A stretch of 64,000 nt of DNA from Bordetella parapertussis (GTDB lineage Bacteria > Pseudomonadota > Gammaproteobacteria > Burkholderiales > Burkholderiaceae_C). The position numbers and the translations under genes were made by a program. Location: positions 1 to 64,000 of the forward strand of contig CAMATW010000001.1 in the NCBI GenBank assembly GCA_945861305.1. The letters run 5' to 3'. The notes beneath the pieces are model-generated. The model saw only the letters and a list, made by a program, of their open reading frames with translations, searched no databases and had not been told where the DNA came from. Of the stretch, positions 1 through 9,236 are shown in pieces (within the stretch, counting starts at the first letter, position 1; each line of letters opens with the position of its first letter).

Positions 1-165
1 GCCGAGGTGCGCAATGTCTGTCGTCGCTCAGGCGTTCAGATCGGCACCATCGACGCATTGCTGATTCAACTGTGCGGCCGCCATGATTTAACGCTGCTGT
101 CAGCGGACAAGGATTTTTCAAACGCTGCTGCATTTGTGCCCTTCAAACTTTGGGCAAGAAAATGA
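1..165 (+). CDS. PIN-domain protein, C-terminal fragment (VapC-like)
   Basis: Only the last 54 residues are in the window; the gene starts upstream. The visible reading frame has the pattern of a PIN-domain C-terminus: a Gly-x-x-Ile-Gly-Thr-Ile-Asp-Ala-Leu stretch, then Leu-Thr-Leu-Leu-Ser-Ala-Asp-Lys-Asp-Phe, which carry the conserved late Asp residues of the Mg-dependent nuclease site. PIN proteins of this size are usually VapC-type ribonuclease toxins paired with a VapB antitoxin upstream. That pairing cannot be seen here, so the toxin role is inference. Confidence 0.7.
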   Translation, partial: AEVRNVCRRSGVQIGTIDALLIQLCGRHDLTLLSADKDFSNAAAFVPFKLWARK

Positions 166-171
166 GTCGGA

Positions 172-1128
172 CTAGTTCAAAGCCATGCTCAAACGCCGGC
201 GGTACTTGGAGATCAACTCGGCCTGAGGGTCTTGCTGGGCAGCAGCTTTGCCCGTCAGTTCGATGCCACCGGCTGATTTGCCAGGCACGGCGGCTTCGCC
301 CTTGGCCTTAGGTGGTGTCAGCAACTCCAAAATAGCCACGATGTTTTTGCGTGCGGCTTCTTCACTCCAAGCTTTGTCGCGCATGACAATTTCCAGCAAC
401 TCGTCCATAGCCGCAGTCCACTCAGCGGCGGCCATCAGCAAACGCGCTTTGGCCAAGCGGGTATCGAAGTCGCGTTTGTTTTGTGCGATCAAGTCGTCGA
501 ACTGCTGCAAGGTCCAGTGGGCACGCTCGTCGGTATTGGCGAAATGCAGCGCCTCACCCCAGTGTTGCAGGGCATCAAATCGCAGTTGCAGGGGAATTTG
601 AGCCAAGGCAGGTGCCAAGGCGGCTTGGGCTTGGTCCAACTCGCCCATGGCCATGAGCAATTTCACATAGTCATAACGTGCATCGTCATTGGCGGGGTTG
701 ATGGCCAAGGCCTCTTGCAACTGAGCCAAAGCTGAGCCCGTGTCGCCTTGCGCCAGCAAGGCCTCGGCTTCGCTCAAGTCTTCCTCGGCAATCAACTCTC
801 CCTCACTTGGCAGGTGTTTGTCCAAAAACTCGCGCACCTTGCCCTCGGGTAACGCGCCCATAAAGCCGTCTGCTGGCTTGCCGCCGATCATCAACACACA
901 GGTGGGAATGCTGCGAATACCAAAGGCTTGGGAAAGCGGTTGCTCGTCATCGGAATTGATCTTGACCAGCTTAAAACGACCACCGTAGTCGACCTCCAAT
1001 TTTTCCAGCACAGGGCCAAGTGACTTGCATGGGCCGCACCACGGCGCCCAAAAGTCTACCAACACAGGCACTTGTGTGGAAGCAGCAATGACTTCCTCTT
1101 CAAAATTTGCAACGGTCACATCAATCAT
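172..1128 (-). CDS. cnoX: Thioredoxin-fold TPR protein (CnoX/YbbN-like)
   Basis: A 318-residue cytoplasmic protein with an N-terminal thioredoxin domain (residues about 1-110) and a C-terminal TPR-like helical part. The active site WCGPC is at residues 30-34 and the cis-Pro loop Ile-Pro-Thr at about 75. E. coli YbbN/CnoX has lost this CxxC, whereas this copy keeps it, so it may be redox-active as well as a chaperone-type holdase that hands clients to GroEL or DnaK (family knowledge). A degraded repeat Gly-Asp-x-x-x-Ala-x-x-x-x-x-x-Ala-Leu typical of TPR lies at about 128-145. It is transcribed divergently from purE across an 78-bp gap. Confidence 0.85.
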   Translation of the reverse strand: MIDVTVANFEEEVIAASTQVPVLVDFWAPWCGPCKSLGPVLEKLEVDYGGRFKLVKINSDDEQPLSQAFGIRSIPTCVLMIGGKPADGFMGALPEGKVREFLDKHLPSEGELIAEEDLSEAEALLAQGDTGSALAQLQEALAINPANDDARYDYVKLLMAMGELDQAQAALAPALAQIPLQLRFDALQHWGEALHFANTDERAHWTLQQFDDLIAQNKRDFDTRLAKARLLMAAAEWTAAMDELLEIVMRDKAWSEEAARKNIVAILELLTPPKAKGEAAVPGKSAGGIELTGKAAAQQDPQAELISKYRRRLSMALN

Positions 1129-1206
1129 GGGGCGGGTTCCAAGGGGAATAAAATCTATTTTCTCTTAAACGCCAAGCTTACCCGCAGTTCACTCTGCCCC
1201 CATCTT

Positions 1207-1701
1207 ATGAACCCTGTTCTCGTAGGTGTACTCATGGGCTCCAGCTCCGACTGGGACACCATGCAACACGCCTCGCAAATCTTGCAAGACTTTGGTATCA
1301 CCTTTGAAGCCAAAGTCGTGTCTGCCCACCGCATGCCCGACGATATGTTTGCCTACGCCCAAAGCGCACAAGCGCGAGGACTGCGCGTCATCATCGCCGG
1401 AGCGGGCGGTGCCGCCCACTTGCCTGGCATGTTGGCCGCCAAAACCACGGTGCCTGTGTTGGGTGTGCCGGTCCCCAGCAAACATTTGCAAGGCGTCGAC
1501 TCTCTGCACAGCATTGTGCAAATGCCCAAAGGCGTGCCAGTGGCTACTTTTGCGATCGGTGCCGCGGGTGCGGCCAATGCGGCTTTGTTTGCGGTGGCCA
1601 TGCTGGCCCATGGCAACCCCGCCTTGCAAAGCGCCTTAGACGCTTTTCGATCCCAACAAACCGCGGCCGCACGCGCCATGACCGTGCCCCCCGCCGCGTG
1701 A
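1207..1701 (+). CDS. purE: 5-(carboxyamino)imidazole ribonucleotide mutase
   Basis: PurE converts N5-CAIR to CAIR in de novo purine synthesis. The 164-residue product has the N-terminal Gly-Ser-Ser-Ser-Asp-Trp nucleotide-binding loop and [10 protein letters not shown], both diagnostic of class I PurE. The ATG at 1207 is chosen because it puts the conserved Val-Leu-x-Gly-x-Leu-Met-Gly-Ser-Ser right at the N-terminus; the open frame reaches further upstream but that part is not PurE-like. The stop overlaps the purK start by four bases (GTGA), so the two are translationally coupled. Confidence 0.95.
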   Translation: MNPVLVGVLMGSSSDWDTMQHASQILQDFGITFEAKVVSAHRMPDDMFAYAQSAQARGLRVIIAGAGGAAHLPGMLAAKTTVPVLGVPVPSKHLQGVDSLHSIVQMPKGVPVATFAIGAAGAANAALFAVAMLAHGNPALQSALDAFRSQQTAAARAMTVPPAA

Positions 1702-2885
1702 AGCCCTTGTTGCCTAGCGCCACCTTGGGCGTGTTGGGCGGCGGTCAATTGGGTCGAATGTGGAGCCACACCGCTCAAGCCATGGGCTTTCGCACTGCAG
1801 TCCTCGACCCCGACCCGCACAGTCCCGCCGGTTTGATCAGCCATGTGCATGTATGTGCCGACTACCTCGACCCCACGGGGCTGGCCAACATGGCGGCGCA
1901 GTGCCAAGCCATCACCACCGAATTTGAAAACGTGCCTGCTGAGGCTTTGCGTCAACTCGGTTTAACGCTGCCTTGTGCGCCCAGCGCCGAGCCGGTGGCG
2001 GTGGCGCAAGACCGCGCCCTAGAAAAGGCGCACTTTGTGAAATGCGGCGTACCGGTGGCACCGCACGCGGTTTTGCAAAGCCTTGACGATCTCAACCAAG
2101 TGAACGCCGCCCTGCTGCCAGGCATTTTGAAAACCACCCGCATGGGCTACGACGGCAAAGGACAGGTGCGCGTAGCAACCTTAGCCGAGTTGGCCGCGGC
2201 TTGGCAGCAACTGCAATGCAATGGTCCAACAGTCTGTATTTTGGAAAAGCGCTTACCCTTGGCCGCCGAGTGTTCTGTGGTGCTAGCACGTAGCTTTAAT
2301 GGACACATGGTGCATTTGCCGCTACAAATCAATTTGCACCGTGACGGCATCTTGGCGGTCACCGAGGTGTTTGAACAAGCATTGCCTGCCGCCACCGAAC
2401 AACAAGCTTTACAGGCTGCCTATGAGGTGGCTCGCGGCTTGAACTATGTGGGTGTTTTGTGTGTGGAGTTTTTCGTGCTTCAAGACGGCCTCGATCGAGA
2501 TGCTCTGGGCCCCTTGGTGGTCAACGAAATTGCGCCGCGTCCCCACAACAGCGGCCACCACAGCATCGACAGTTGCGATGTGTCGCAGTTCGAGTTGCAA
2601 GTGCGTTGCATGGCGGGTTTGCCACTGGTGGCGCCACGCTTGCACAGCGCCAGCGTCATGCTGAATTTGTTGGGCGACCTGTGGTTTGCCAGCGGCGCAG
2701 AGGCCATCGATCCTCCTTGGTCGCAGGTGCTGGCTTTGCAGGGTGTGCATTTACACCTGTATGGCAAAACCGAGGCCCGTATGGGTCGCAAGATGGGTCA
2801 CCTCACCATCACCGCCGCCACGCCAGCCGCCGCAAAAGCGCTTGCCCTACAGACTGCGGCTTTGCTGGGCATTGCTGCGTGGTGA
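1698..2885 (+). CDS. purK: 5-(carboxyamino)imidazole ribonucleotide synthase
   Basis: An ATP-grasp enzyme of 395 residues that carboxylates AIR with bicarbonate and ATP to N5-CAIR, the substrate of PurE. The N-terminus Leu-Gly-Gly-Gly-Gln-Leu-Gly-Arg-Met (residues about 12-20) is the typical PurK start, and the ATP-grasp core carries [11 protein letters not shown] and [12 protein letters not shown]. It starts with GTG inside the purE stop and its own stop overlaps the next gene in the same GTGA manner, so purE-purK-tsaC form a tight operon. Confidence 0.95.
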   Translation: MKPLLPSATLGVLGGGQLGRMWSHTAQAMGFRTAVLDPDPHSPAGLISHVHVCADYLDPTGLANMAAQCQAITTEFENVPAEALRQLGLTLPCAPSAEPVAVAQDRALEKAHFVKCGVPVAPHAVLQSLDDLNQVNAALLPGILKTTRMGYDGKGQVRVATLAELAAAWQQLQCNGPTVCILEKRLPLAAECSVVLARSFNGHMVHLPLQINLHRDGILAVTEVFEQALPAATEQQALQAAYEVARGLNYVGVLCVEFFVLQDGLDRDALGPLVVNEIAPRPHNSGHHSIDSCDVSQFELQVRCMAGLPLVAPRLHSASVMLNLLGDLWFASGAEAIDPPWSQVLALQGVHLHLYGKTEARMGRKMGHLTITAATPAAAKALALQTAALLGIAAW

Positions 2886-3859
2886 GTAATTTGTCAGACC
2901 AGGTGAGGCAAGCTGCGCTTGCCTTGTCGCGGGGCGAGTTGATCGGCTTGCCAACGGAAACCGTGTATGGCTTGGCAGCTGACGCTTTGAACCCCAAGGC
3001 TGTGGCAGCCATCTTCAGTGCCAAGGGCCGCCCCGCTGATCATCCGCTCATCGTGCATGTGTCAGACGCAGCGCAAGTGGCTTTTTTTGCCAGCAGTGTG
3101 CCGGTTTTTGCAAGCCGTTTGATGGCAGCTTTTTGGCCTGGCCCACTCACCCTCATCCTCCCCCGCTTGGCTGGCTTAGCTGACAGCGCCGCCGGTGGCC
3201 ATGCAACGATTGCGCTTCGCTGCCCCTCGCACCCGATGGCGCTTGCGCTGTTGCAAGCGGCGCTGGATTTGGGTGTTCAAGGTGTTGCCGCACCCAGCGC
3301 CAATTTATTTGGCCGTGTCAGCCCCACTACCGCTGCACATGTGCGTGAGGCTTTTCCAGATTTGCTGGTGCTTGATGGTGGCGCCTGCGATATTGGTATT
3401 GAGTCGACCATCGTTGATTGCAGCCGTGGGTCTCCCGTGCTGCTGCGACCCGGCATGTTGAGCCAATCGCAACTCAGCGCAGCTTGTGGTGTGCAGGTGC
3501 TGAGTGCAGCTTCGCATTTGGCAGACCCAGGGCCTGAGACAAGCCCCGCCTCCCCTGGCACCTTGGCCTCGCACTATGCGCCTCGCGCACGTTTGCTGCT
3601 CCTGAGTGCTGAACAGATGGCATTTCGTTTGCCAACTGCAGGTGATTCCCTGGCAGTATGGGCGCGCAGTGATTTGGCGATCCCTTCGGGTGTGCGCTGC
3701 TTGTCCATGCCCACCGATGCTGCTGCTTGCGCCCACGATTTGTTTGCGCAACTGCGCGCCATTGATGAACTTGGGGTTCAAGAGATTTGGGTGGAAACCC
3801 CGCCCTTGGGCGAAGCATGGGACGGAATTCGAGACAGGCTAGAACGTGCTTCGACTTGA
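2882..3859 (+). CDS. tsaC: L-threonylcarbamoyladenylate synthase, Sua5 type
   Basis: Makes threonylcarbamoyl-AMP from Thr, bicarbonate and ATP, the first step of t6A37 tRNA modification. The 325-residue product has a full YrdC domain (Leu-Pro-Thr-Glu-Thr-Val-Tyr-Gly-Leu at about 20-28, Lys-Gly-Arg-Pro-x-x-x-Pro-Leu, Ala-Pro-Ser-Ala-Asn) followed by a Sua5 C-terminal domain, unlike short E. coli TsaC. The GTG at 2882 overlapping the purK stop is preferred; upstream codons in the frame read antisense-like purK sequence. tsaB, acting in the same pathway, lies 4 kb away in this window. Confidence 0.9.
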   Translation: MSNLSDQVRQAALALSRGELIGLPTETVYGLAADALNPKAVAAIFSAKGRPADHPLIVHVSDAAQVAFFASSVPVFASRLMAAFWPGPLTLILPRLAGLADSAAGGHATIALRCPSHPMALALLQAALDLGVQGVAAPSANLFGRVSPTTAAHVREAFPDLLVLDGGACDIGIESTIVDCSRGSPVLLRPGMLSQSQLSAACGVQVLSAASHLADPGPETSPASPGTLASHYAPRARLLLLSAEQMAFRLPTAGDSLAVWARSDLAIPSGVRCLSMPTDAAACAHDLFAQLRAIDELGVQEIWVETPPLGEAWDGIRDRLERAST

Positions 3860-3872
3860 AGTCATTGCCAAA

Positions 3873-4820
3873 TTATTTGGGATCTGACCCCGATTGTTCC
3901 GAGTGTTTTTCGCGGGCCAAGACATAAATGGTAAGCACAATACACAGCGAGCCCAACACATCAAGCCAGCCAAAGGCAACGTTCAGCCACAACACCGACA
4001 CCAAAGCAGCAGAGAGCGGCTCGGCGCAGGCCAATAAACTCGTGCGCTGTGGCCCAATGGTTTTGACGGCCAGCAAATAGCAATAAAACGGCACCAAGGT
4101 GCCAAGCACCACGATGAACAGCACGGCCAAGTAAGTGCCGCTGTCCCAAGTGCCAGAAATATGCCAAGGCTGGCTCCAGCCGACAAAGGCCAAACCACCG
4201 ATCAACATGCCCCAACCGACCACCACAGCTGAATCGTGGCGCTTGAGCAAAGACAGGGGTTGCACGGTGTAAAAAGCCAATGCCAGCGCCGAGGACAAAC
4301 CCCACAGCAAGCCCTCGAGGCTGATTTGTAACACGCCTATTTCGCCGTGCGTGACCAACAACACAGTTCCCACCAAGGCCAGCACGATGGCGGCGAGTTC
4401 ATGCCGCGTTGGCCAGCGCTTGTGCGCAACGGTCAGGTAAACCGCAATCACTGTGGGCCCCAGATATTGCAGCACCGTGCCTACTGCGGCGTTGGAATGC
4501 TCAATCACTGCGAAATAGGTGTACTGCACGCCCAACATACCCAGCACACCAAAGGCCAGCAATTGCTTGACTGAATATGTTGTTTGCCAAATGGCAAGCA
4601 CTTGGGAAGGGTTGCGCAGACTGGCATAAGCCAGCAACAAGACACCGGCGATCAACAAACGCACCGTCACCAGCCAGTCGATGCTGATGCCTTTTTGCTC
4701 AAAAACATACTGCGCGCAAGCCCCTGAGACGCCCCACAGACTGGCGGCAAACACCGCCAAGCCAGCACCCGCCGAGTGCTCGCTGAATTTAATTGGGATC
4801 TGAGCCCGATTAATTCTCAC
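3873..4820 (-). CDS. EamA/DMT-family permease, bounded by a 19-bp repeat
   Basis: A 315-residue inner-membrane protein with two EamA halves and about ten hydrophobic helices, of the drug/metabolite transporter superfamily; substrate unknown. It begins with GTG overlapping the dacB stop (GTGA), so it is probably co-transcribed with dacB. Oddly, both ends are formed by the same 19-bp repeat: codons 4-10 come from the copy at 4793-4811, and the last codons before the stop come from the copy at 3877-3895. The natural termini may have been lost or replaced by the repeat. Function of the core looks intact. Confidence 0.85.
   Translation of the reverse strand: MRINRAQIPIKFSEHSAGAGLAVFAASLWGVSGACAQYVFEQKGISIDWLVTVRLLIAGVLLLAYASLRNPSQVLAIWQTTYSVKQLLAFGVLGMLGVQYTYFAVIEHSNAAVGTVLQYLGPTVIAVYLTVAHKRWPTRHELAAIVLALVGTVLLVTHGEIGVLQISLEGLLWGLSSALALAFYTVQPLSLLKRHDSAVVVGWGMLIGGLAFVGWSQPWHISGTWDSGTYLAVLFIVVLGTLVPFYCYLLAVKTIGPQRTSLLACAEPLSAALVSVLWLNVAFGWLDVLGSLCIVLTIYVLAREKHSEQSGSDPK
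3877..3895 (+). repeat. 19-bp interspersed repeat, copy 1
   Basis: TTGGGATCTGACCCCGATT on the plus strand, at the 3' end of the EamA gene. It shares 18 of 19 positions with the copy at 4793 and 18 of 19 with the copy at 16886 (opposite strand). The core GGGATCTGACCCC is an imperfect palindrome, as in REP-type elements mobilised by RAYT transposases; no such transposase is in the window. Confidence 0.75.
4793..4811 (+). repeat. 19-bp interspersed repeat, copy 2
   Basis: TTGGGATCTGAGCCCGATT, direct repeat of the copy 916 bp to the left. It falls inside codons 4-10 of the EamA gene transcribed to the left. AATT-rich flanks occur around both copies. Confidence 0.75.
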
Positions 4821-6220
4821 TTGCCAGCGGTCCAGTCGATGAGAGCATCCATCACGGGCCGCGCTTGGTGAGCATTTTGGTGGTTAACCATGGCCACCAG
4901 CACATAGCGCTGGCCTTGCGCTGCGTCGACATAACCGGCCACGCCCATCACGTCGCGCAAACTGCCGGTTTTCAAATGCGCCGACGCAATGCTTTTGCTG
5001 CGCTTTAAGGTGCCGTCCACGCTGGTGAGCGGCAACGAGGCCATCAATTCCGGCATAAAGGGCTGCAGCCACACCCATTGCAACAAAGCCGCCATCGCTT
5101 GCGGCGTGATACGCGCTTCACGGCTAAGGCCTGAGCCTTTGTCCATGAATGGTGGCTCTTGACCAAACCGCTCACGCCACCACGCATCGATAACAGTTTT
5201 GCTGTTGGCCGCATTGCCTAGACCCCGCTGCTGCAAGCCCATCGTTAAAAACAATTGATCGGCCATCACGTTGTTGCTGAACTTGTTGATGTCACGCACC
5301 ACCTCGGCCAAGCTAGGCGATTCATGCGACCACACAGGCTTGAGGTGGGCAGGCATAGCGCCTTCGCGCAACGTGCCGCTGAGTTGACCGCCCAGCTGCA
5401 ACCACATGCCGTGGATGGCGCGGGCCGCGAACTGTGGCGGGTCGGCATACGCCACCGGCCACACTTTGTCTGAGCAGGCCATTGGGTAGGCGCCTGCAAA
5501 ACCGATGCGCAAGGGGTTTTGAAAATCGGCTTTAACGCTGGCGCGGTAGTCACTGCAATCGGCATTGGAGAGCGGCACGCTGGCTTGAACCTGTACCCCT
5601 GCCAACGGCGGCTCGACATGCACCCGCGCCACTTTGTTGGCTGCATCGGGCACAAAGTGCAGCAAAAATGATTTGTAGCCCAACAGCAGCGCGTCTGGCG
5701 AGGCGTTGTAGGGACGCAGCGGCTCGCCATCAAATCCACCGGGGTCTTGGGGCGGCACTTCAAACGCACTGCGGTCTAAAACGATATCGCCTTGGATTTT
5801 TTGAATGCCCATGCCTTGCAAGCGGCGCAGGATCAGCCAGACTTGCTCGACCCCGATTTTCGGGTCGCCTTGGCCACGGAAATACACATTGCCTTGCAGC
5901 ACGCCGTCGCGCACCACGCCATCGATAGCCACCGGCGTTCGCCAGGTGTAGGCAGGCCCTAAGAGGTCCAGCGCCGCGCTGGTGGTGACCAGCTTCATCA
6001 AAGACGCGGGGTTACGCTGCACATCGGCTTGGTGCAAAAGTCGCGCTGTTTTGGATGTGCCCGCACCCAAGGGTATGACCACCACGCTTAAAGCCTCGCG
6101 GGGGATGGCGGCTTGGCGTAAGGCTTGATCAACTTTAGGTGGCAGGGCTTCAGCCGCCAGCACAGGCGCGCATTCACACCCTAGACCCAATACCAACAAC
6201 ATTGACATAAATATACGCAT
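4817..6220 (-). CDS. dacB: D-alanyl-D-alanine carboxypeptidase/endopeptidase (PBP4)
   Basis: A periplasmic penicillin-binding protein that trims or cleaves D-Ala bonds of peptidoglycan. Starting at the ATG at 6220 gives 467 residues with a clear signal peptide (Met-Arg-Ile-Phe-Met-Ser-Met-Leu-Leu-Val) ending near residue 22. All three class C catalytic motifs are visible: Ser-Leu-Met-Lys at 73-76, Ser-Asn-Asn in the middle, and Lys-Thr-Gly near the C-terminus. The open frame extends 22 codons further upstream, but that part precedes the signal peptide. It is divergent from the next EamA gene with only nine bases between the two starts; a CATAAT hexamer lies six bases before the ATG. Confidence 0.92.
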   Translation of the reverse strand: MRIFMSMLLVLGLGCECAPVLAAEALPPKVDQALRQAAIPREALSVVVIPLGAGTSKTARLLHQADVQRNPASLMKLVTTSAALDLLGPAYTWRTPVAIDGVVRDGVLQGNVYFRGQGDPKIGVEQVWLILRRLQGMGIQKIQGDIVLDRSAFEVPPQDPGGFDGEPLRPYNASPDALLLGYKSFLLHFVPDAANKVARVHVEPPLAGVQVQASVPLSNADCSDYRASVKADFQNPLRIGFAGAYPMACSDKVWPVAYADPPQFAARAIHGMWLQLGGQLSGTLREGAMPAHLKPVWSHESPSLAEVVRDINKFSNNVMADQLFLTMGLQQRGLGNAANSKTVIDAWWRERFGQEPPFMDKGSGLSREARITPQAMAALLQWVWLQPFMPELMASLPLTSVDGTLKRSKSIASAHLKTGSLRDVMGVAGYVDAAQGQRYVLVAMVNHQNAHQARPVMDALIDWTAGK

Positions 6221-6229
6221 GGTCTGATT

Positions 6230-7237
6230 ATGAAACCGCAAACGATAGTCAGCACAGATAATGCTCAGATGCCTTTTCTCCTTCATCGCCTGCGCCAGCT
6301 GCCCCCGCGCACCCTAGGCGCACTTGCAGCGGTCATCACGGTGCTCATCTGGACCGCCTTCATCGTCATCGCCCGCGCTTCTGCTCAAGGCCATTTGCTG
6401 TCGCTTGATATCGCCTGTATGCGCATCGTGGGTGCCAGCGTGGTCTTGCTGCCTTGGGGCTATGTGTGGGTGCGAGGAATGCGCAAGACGCAAGTAGGCG
6501 CGAGTTCATTTTTCGGTTTTTCCCCTTTACCTTGGTCCATCACAGTGCGCTGCGGGGTGTTTGGCGGCCTACTTTATGCAGTGATGGCTTACAGCGGTTT
6601 CTTTTTTGCGCCTGCTGCGCATGGGTCTGTGCTGATGCCAGGCACTTTGGCTTTGTGGGCCAGCTTATTGGCGATTCCCTTGTTGGGTGAGCGTTTGCAC
6701 CGCAACCGCTTGCTGGGCCTGGCCTGTATCACCGGCGGCGGGCTGCTGGTCGGCGGCAACAGCTTGCTTCATGCGCTCGACGGCGGCGAGGTCTGGATGG
6801 GCGACTTGTTGTTCATGGGGGCGGCGTTTTGCTGGTCCACCTACAGCGTGCTGAGTCGCCGCTATGGTTTGCAAGCCATCCCCGCCATCATTGCCATCAC
6901 CTGTTTTGCTTTTTTCAGTTTTGTCCCGGCTTATGCGCTGCTGTGCGTCAGCGGTGTGCTGGAAACCCATTTGCTCAGTGCACCGATCAGCGAGGTCTTG
7001 TTCCAAGCGGCCTTTCAAGGCGGCGGGTCGGTCGTGATTTCGGGCATCACCTTCACCCAAATGATTCGCTACTACGGGCCGGTTCGCTCGACCATGATCA
7101 CGTCATTGGTGCCTGGCCTGTCTGCATTGGGCGCTGTCTGGTGGCTGGGTGAGCCGCTGGACTGGCCCCTGATCGCTGGTTTGCTGCTGGTGACCTGCGG
7201 CATTTTGTTTGGCGTTCAAAAAGTCGATCAAAGGTGA
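6230..7237 (+). CDS. EamA/DMT-family permease
   Basis: A 335-residue inner-membrane protein with two EamA repeats (helices from about residue 30 to the end); the last half contains the usual Tyr-Gly-Pro-x-x-x-x-Met-Ile-x-x-Leu-Val-Pro segment. The first 13-30 residues are hydrophilic, so translation could instead begin at the second ATG (6269), which would leave room for promoters between this gene and divergent dacB. Substrate cannot be told. It ends five bases before tsaB, with which it is likely co-transcribed. Confidence 0.85.
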   Translation: MKPQTIVSTDNAQMPFLLHRLRQLPPRTLGALAAVITVLIWTAFIVIARASAQGHLLSLDIACMRIVGASVVLLPWGYVWVRGMRKTQVGASSFFGFSPLPWSITVRCGVFGGLLYAVMAYSGFFFAPAAHGSVLMPGTLALWASLLAIPLLGERLHRNRLLGLACITGGGLLVGGNSLLHALDGGEVWMGDLLFMGAAFCWSTYSVLSRRYGLQAIPAIIAITCFAFFSFVPAYALLCVSGVLETHLLSAPISEVLFQAAFQGGGSVVISGITFTQMIRYYGPVRSTMITSLVPGLSALGAVWWLGEPLDWPLIAGLLLVTCGILFGVQKVDQR

Positions 7238-7241
7238 TGCG

Positions 7242-7949
7242 GTGAAAGTTCTTGCCATCGATTGCAGCACCGAACGCATGTCTTTGGCGCTTTCTGATGG
7301 CGACCAGCGCTGGACGCATGAGGGTGCGGGTGGTGCGCAGGCCTCCGCCGCCTTGATACCCGCCATCATGGGCTTGCTGGATAAAGCGCAACTGAGCCTA
7401 AAAGAGCTGGATGCGATTGCTTTTGGCCGAGGCCCGGGCGCCTTCACCGGCTTGCGCACCGCATGTGCGGTGGCGCAAGGCTTGGCTTTGGGAGCCGCCT
7501 TGCCGCTGTTACCCATCGACACACTGCTGCTGCTGGGCGAAGCCGTTCGGGTGCACTCACCAAGGGTCTTGTGTGTACTGGATGCCCGCATGGGTCAGGT
7601 GTATGTGGCGGCTTACGCGCACGGCCCAGATGGCTGGCACTGTCTGCAGGCGCCTTACTTAAGCCAACCCGAGGCCTTGGTCTTGCCCGAAGCGTGGCAG
7701 GAACAGGGTTTTGTGCTGGCCAGCAACGCTCACGCGACTTACCAAGATGCCTTCGCATCAGCCTTAAGCCAAGGCGGCGTGGCCATGGAAGCTTGGCCGC
7801 AAGCCGAGGCTTTGCTAACTGTGGCCGCCCAAGCCTACGCACGGGGTGAAGCCGTGAGCCCTGCCGAGGCCTTGCCGCTGTATGTGCGCGACAAGGTGGC
7901 GCTCACCAGCGCCGAGCGCTCAGCTGCAAACGTTTCTCGCAGCGCCTAA
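7242..7949 (+). CDS. tsaB: tRNA t6A biosynthesis protein TsaB
   Basis: TsaB is the inactive ASKHA-fold partner that scaffolds TsaD and TsaE in transferring the threonylcarbamoyl group to A37 of ANN-decoding tRNAs. The 235-residue product opens with Val-Leu-Ala-Ile-Asp-Cys-Ser-Thr and carries Gly-Arg-Gly-Pro-Gly-Ala-Phe-Thr-Gly-Leu-Arg, the family signature. The GTG at 7242 is chosen as it gives the expected N-terminus and length (E. coli 231). It is followed 14 bases later by rimI, a common bacterial pairing. Confidence 0.93.
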   Translation: MKVLAIDCSTERMSLALSDGDQRWTHEGAGGAQASAALIPAIMGLLDKAQLSLKELDAIAFGRGPGAFTGLRTACAVAQGLALGAALPLLPIDTLLLLGEAVRVHSPRVLCVLDARMGQVYVAAYAHGPDGWHCLQAPYLSQPEALVLPEAWQEQGFVLASNAHATYQDAFASALSQGGVAMEAWPQAEALLTVAAQAYARGEAVSPAEALPLYVRDKVALTSAERSAANVSRSA

Positions 7950-7963
7950 ACTGTGGCTCCACC

Positions 7964-8449
7964 ATGCGCTTGAAAATGCCCTTTTCCACCACGCCCGACT
8001 TTGACAACGTCTACCCCGTGCAAATGACACCTCAACACCTGCCACTGGTGTTGAATGTGGAACAAAGCGCTTACTCACACCCTTGGACACAAGGCAATTT
8101 TGTCGACTCCATCGCCTCGGGTTACCACATGCCGGTATGGTTTCAAGACCAACATCTGCTGGGCTATTTGGTGGCCATGCGTGGTGCTGATGAATTGCAT
8201 TTACTCAATATCACCGTGGCCCCTGGGTTTCAGCGACGTGGCTGGGGCAGCCATATGTTGCGCACATTGATCGACTGGTCACGCGAGCGCGGCGTTCACG
8301 CCATATGGCTTGAGGTACGCGCCAGCAACCATGCCGGCATTGCTTTGTACCAAGCCCATGGTTTTGACCTGCAGGGTGAGCGCAAAAATTATTACCCCTT
8401 GTCTTCTAACCAACGCGAAGACGCGGTGGTCATGGGCTTGCAATGGTGA
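7964..8449 (+). CDS. rimI: Ribosomal-protein-alanine N-acetyltransferase
   Basis: A GNAT acetyltransferase of 161 residues. The acetyl-CoA loop Val-Ala-Pro-Gly-Phe-Gln-Arg-Arg-Gly-Trp-Gly (about 86-96) and the Leu-Glu-Val-Arg-x-Ser-Asn-x-x-Ala-x-x-Leu-Tyr-x-x-x-Gly-Phe block with the Asn and Tyr seen in RimI are present. RimI acetylates the N-terminal Ala of S18 in enterics. The start may be the ATG at 7964 or the second ATG at 7976. Position between tsaB and a uracil-DNA glycosylase suggests an operon of RNA/DNA quality genes. Confidence 0.88.
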   Translation: MRLKMPFSTTPDFDNVYPVQMTPQHLPLVLNVEQSAYSHPWTQGNFVDSIASGYHMPVWFQDQHLLGYLVAMRGADELHLLNITVAPGFQRRGWGSHMLRTLIDWSRERGVHAIWLEVRASNHAGIALYQAHGFDLQGERKNYYPLSSNQREDAVVMGLQW

Positions 8450-8459
8450 AGGCTTTGGC

Positions 8460-9236
8460 ATGACGCTGTCTTTGGATGCCCGACAACACGCCATGCTGGC
8501 CGCTATGGGGGTTCGCGTGTGGCAGCCCAACGCTGCGGTGGAGCAAGTGCCTCAATCCGCAACCCCGCCCGCAGCACCCTCCTCACCCGCGACAACCGCG
8601 GTTGCGCTGAAAGCTTTACCTGAGGGTTTGGCCGATATGGGCTGGGCAGCGTTGCAAAATGCCGCCAGCCTGTGCCAAGCCTGCAGCCTGTGTGAAACAC
8701 GCCAACGCAGCATGTTCAGCAACAGTGTTCCCTTGCTTGCATCTTCCCCCACCGATTGGCTCATCATCACCGACCCGCCCAGCGAAGAAGAGGAGCGCAG
8801 AGGCGAACTGTTTGTCAACGCCGAGGGTGAATTATTTGACGCCATGCTGCTGGCTTTGGGCATGTCACGCCTTGCCACCAGCGGCCAATTGACCGCAATG
8901 GTTGTGCCGGTGCTTAAATGCCGTGTACCTGACGAACGCAACCCCCTTGCGGAGGAGCTGTCGCAATGCCGCGTTTACCTTGAGCGCCAAGTGGCGCTGC
9001 TGCAACCGCAAGTCATTGTTGCCATGGGCCGCTGGGCGGTGCAAAGCGTGTTGTCGGCCACCTCTGCAGAACTCGCCACGCAACCCTTGGGCAAACTGCG
9101 CGGTCAGGTGCATCGCTTTGCCAACACACCGCTGGTGGTGACTTACCACCCACAGTCTTTGCTGCGCACCCCGCTAGACAAGGCCAAGGCATGGGCTGAT
9201 TTATGCCTGGCGCACAGCCTCTCTCGCCGGCCATAG
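8460..9236 (+). CDS. Uracil-DNA glycosylase, Fe-S (type 4/5-like) family
   Basis: A 258-residue protein of the UDG superfamily that removes uracil from deaminated DNA. After a Pro/Ala-rich N-terminal 60 residues comes Cys-Gln-Ala-Cys-Ser-Leu-Cys-Glu-Thr-Arg, the first part of the iron-sulfur cluster motif, with further Cys in Val-Leu-Lys-Cys-Arg-Val-Pro. The C-terminal Thr-Tyr-His-Pro-Gln-Ser-Leu-Leu corresponds to the catalytic-site His-Pro-Ser motif of the family; Gln-Ser replaces the more usual Pro-Ser. The ATG at 8460 lies ten bases after rimI. Its 3' end overlaps the convergent transporter gene by 36 bp. Confidence 0.85.
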   Translation: MTLSLDARQHAMLAAMGVRVWQPNAAVEQVPQSATPPAAPSSPATTAVALKALPEGLADMGWAALQNAASLCQACSLCETRQRSMFSNSVPLLASSPTDWLIITDPPSEEEERRGELFVNAEGELFDAMLLALGMSRLATSGQLTAMVVPVLKCRVPDERNPLAEELSQCRVYLERQVALLQPQVIVAMGRWAVQSVLSATSAELATQPLGKLRGQVHRFANTPLVVTYHPQSLLRTPLDKAKAWADLCLAHSLSRRP

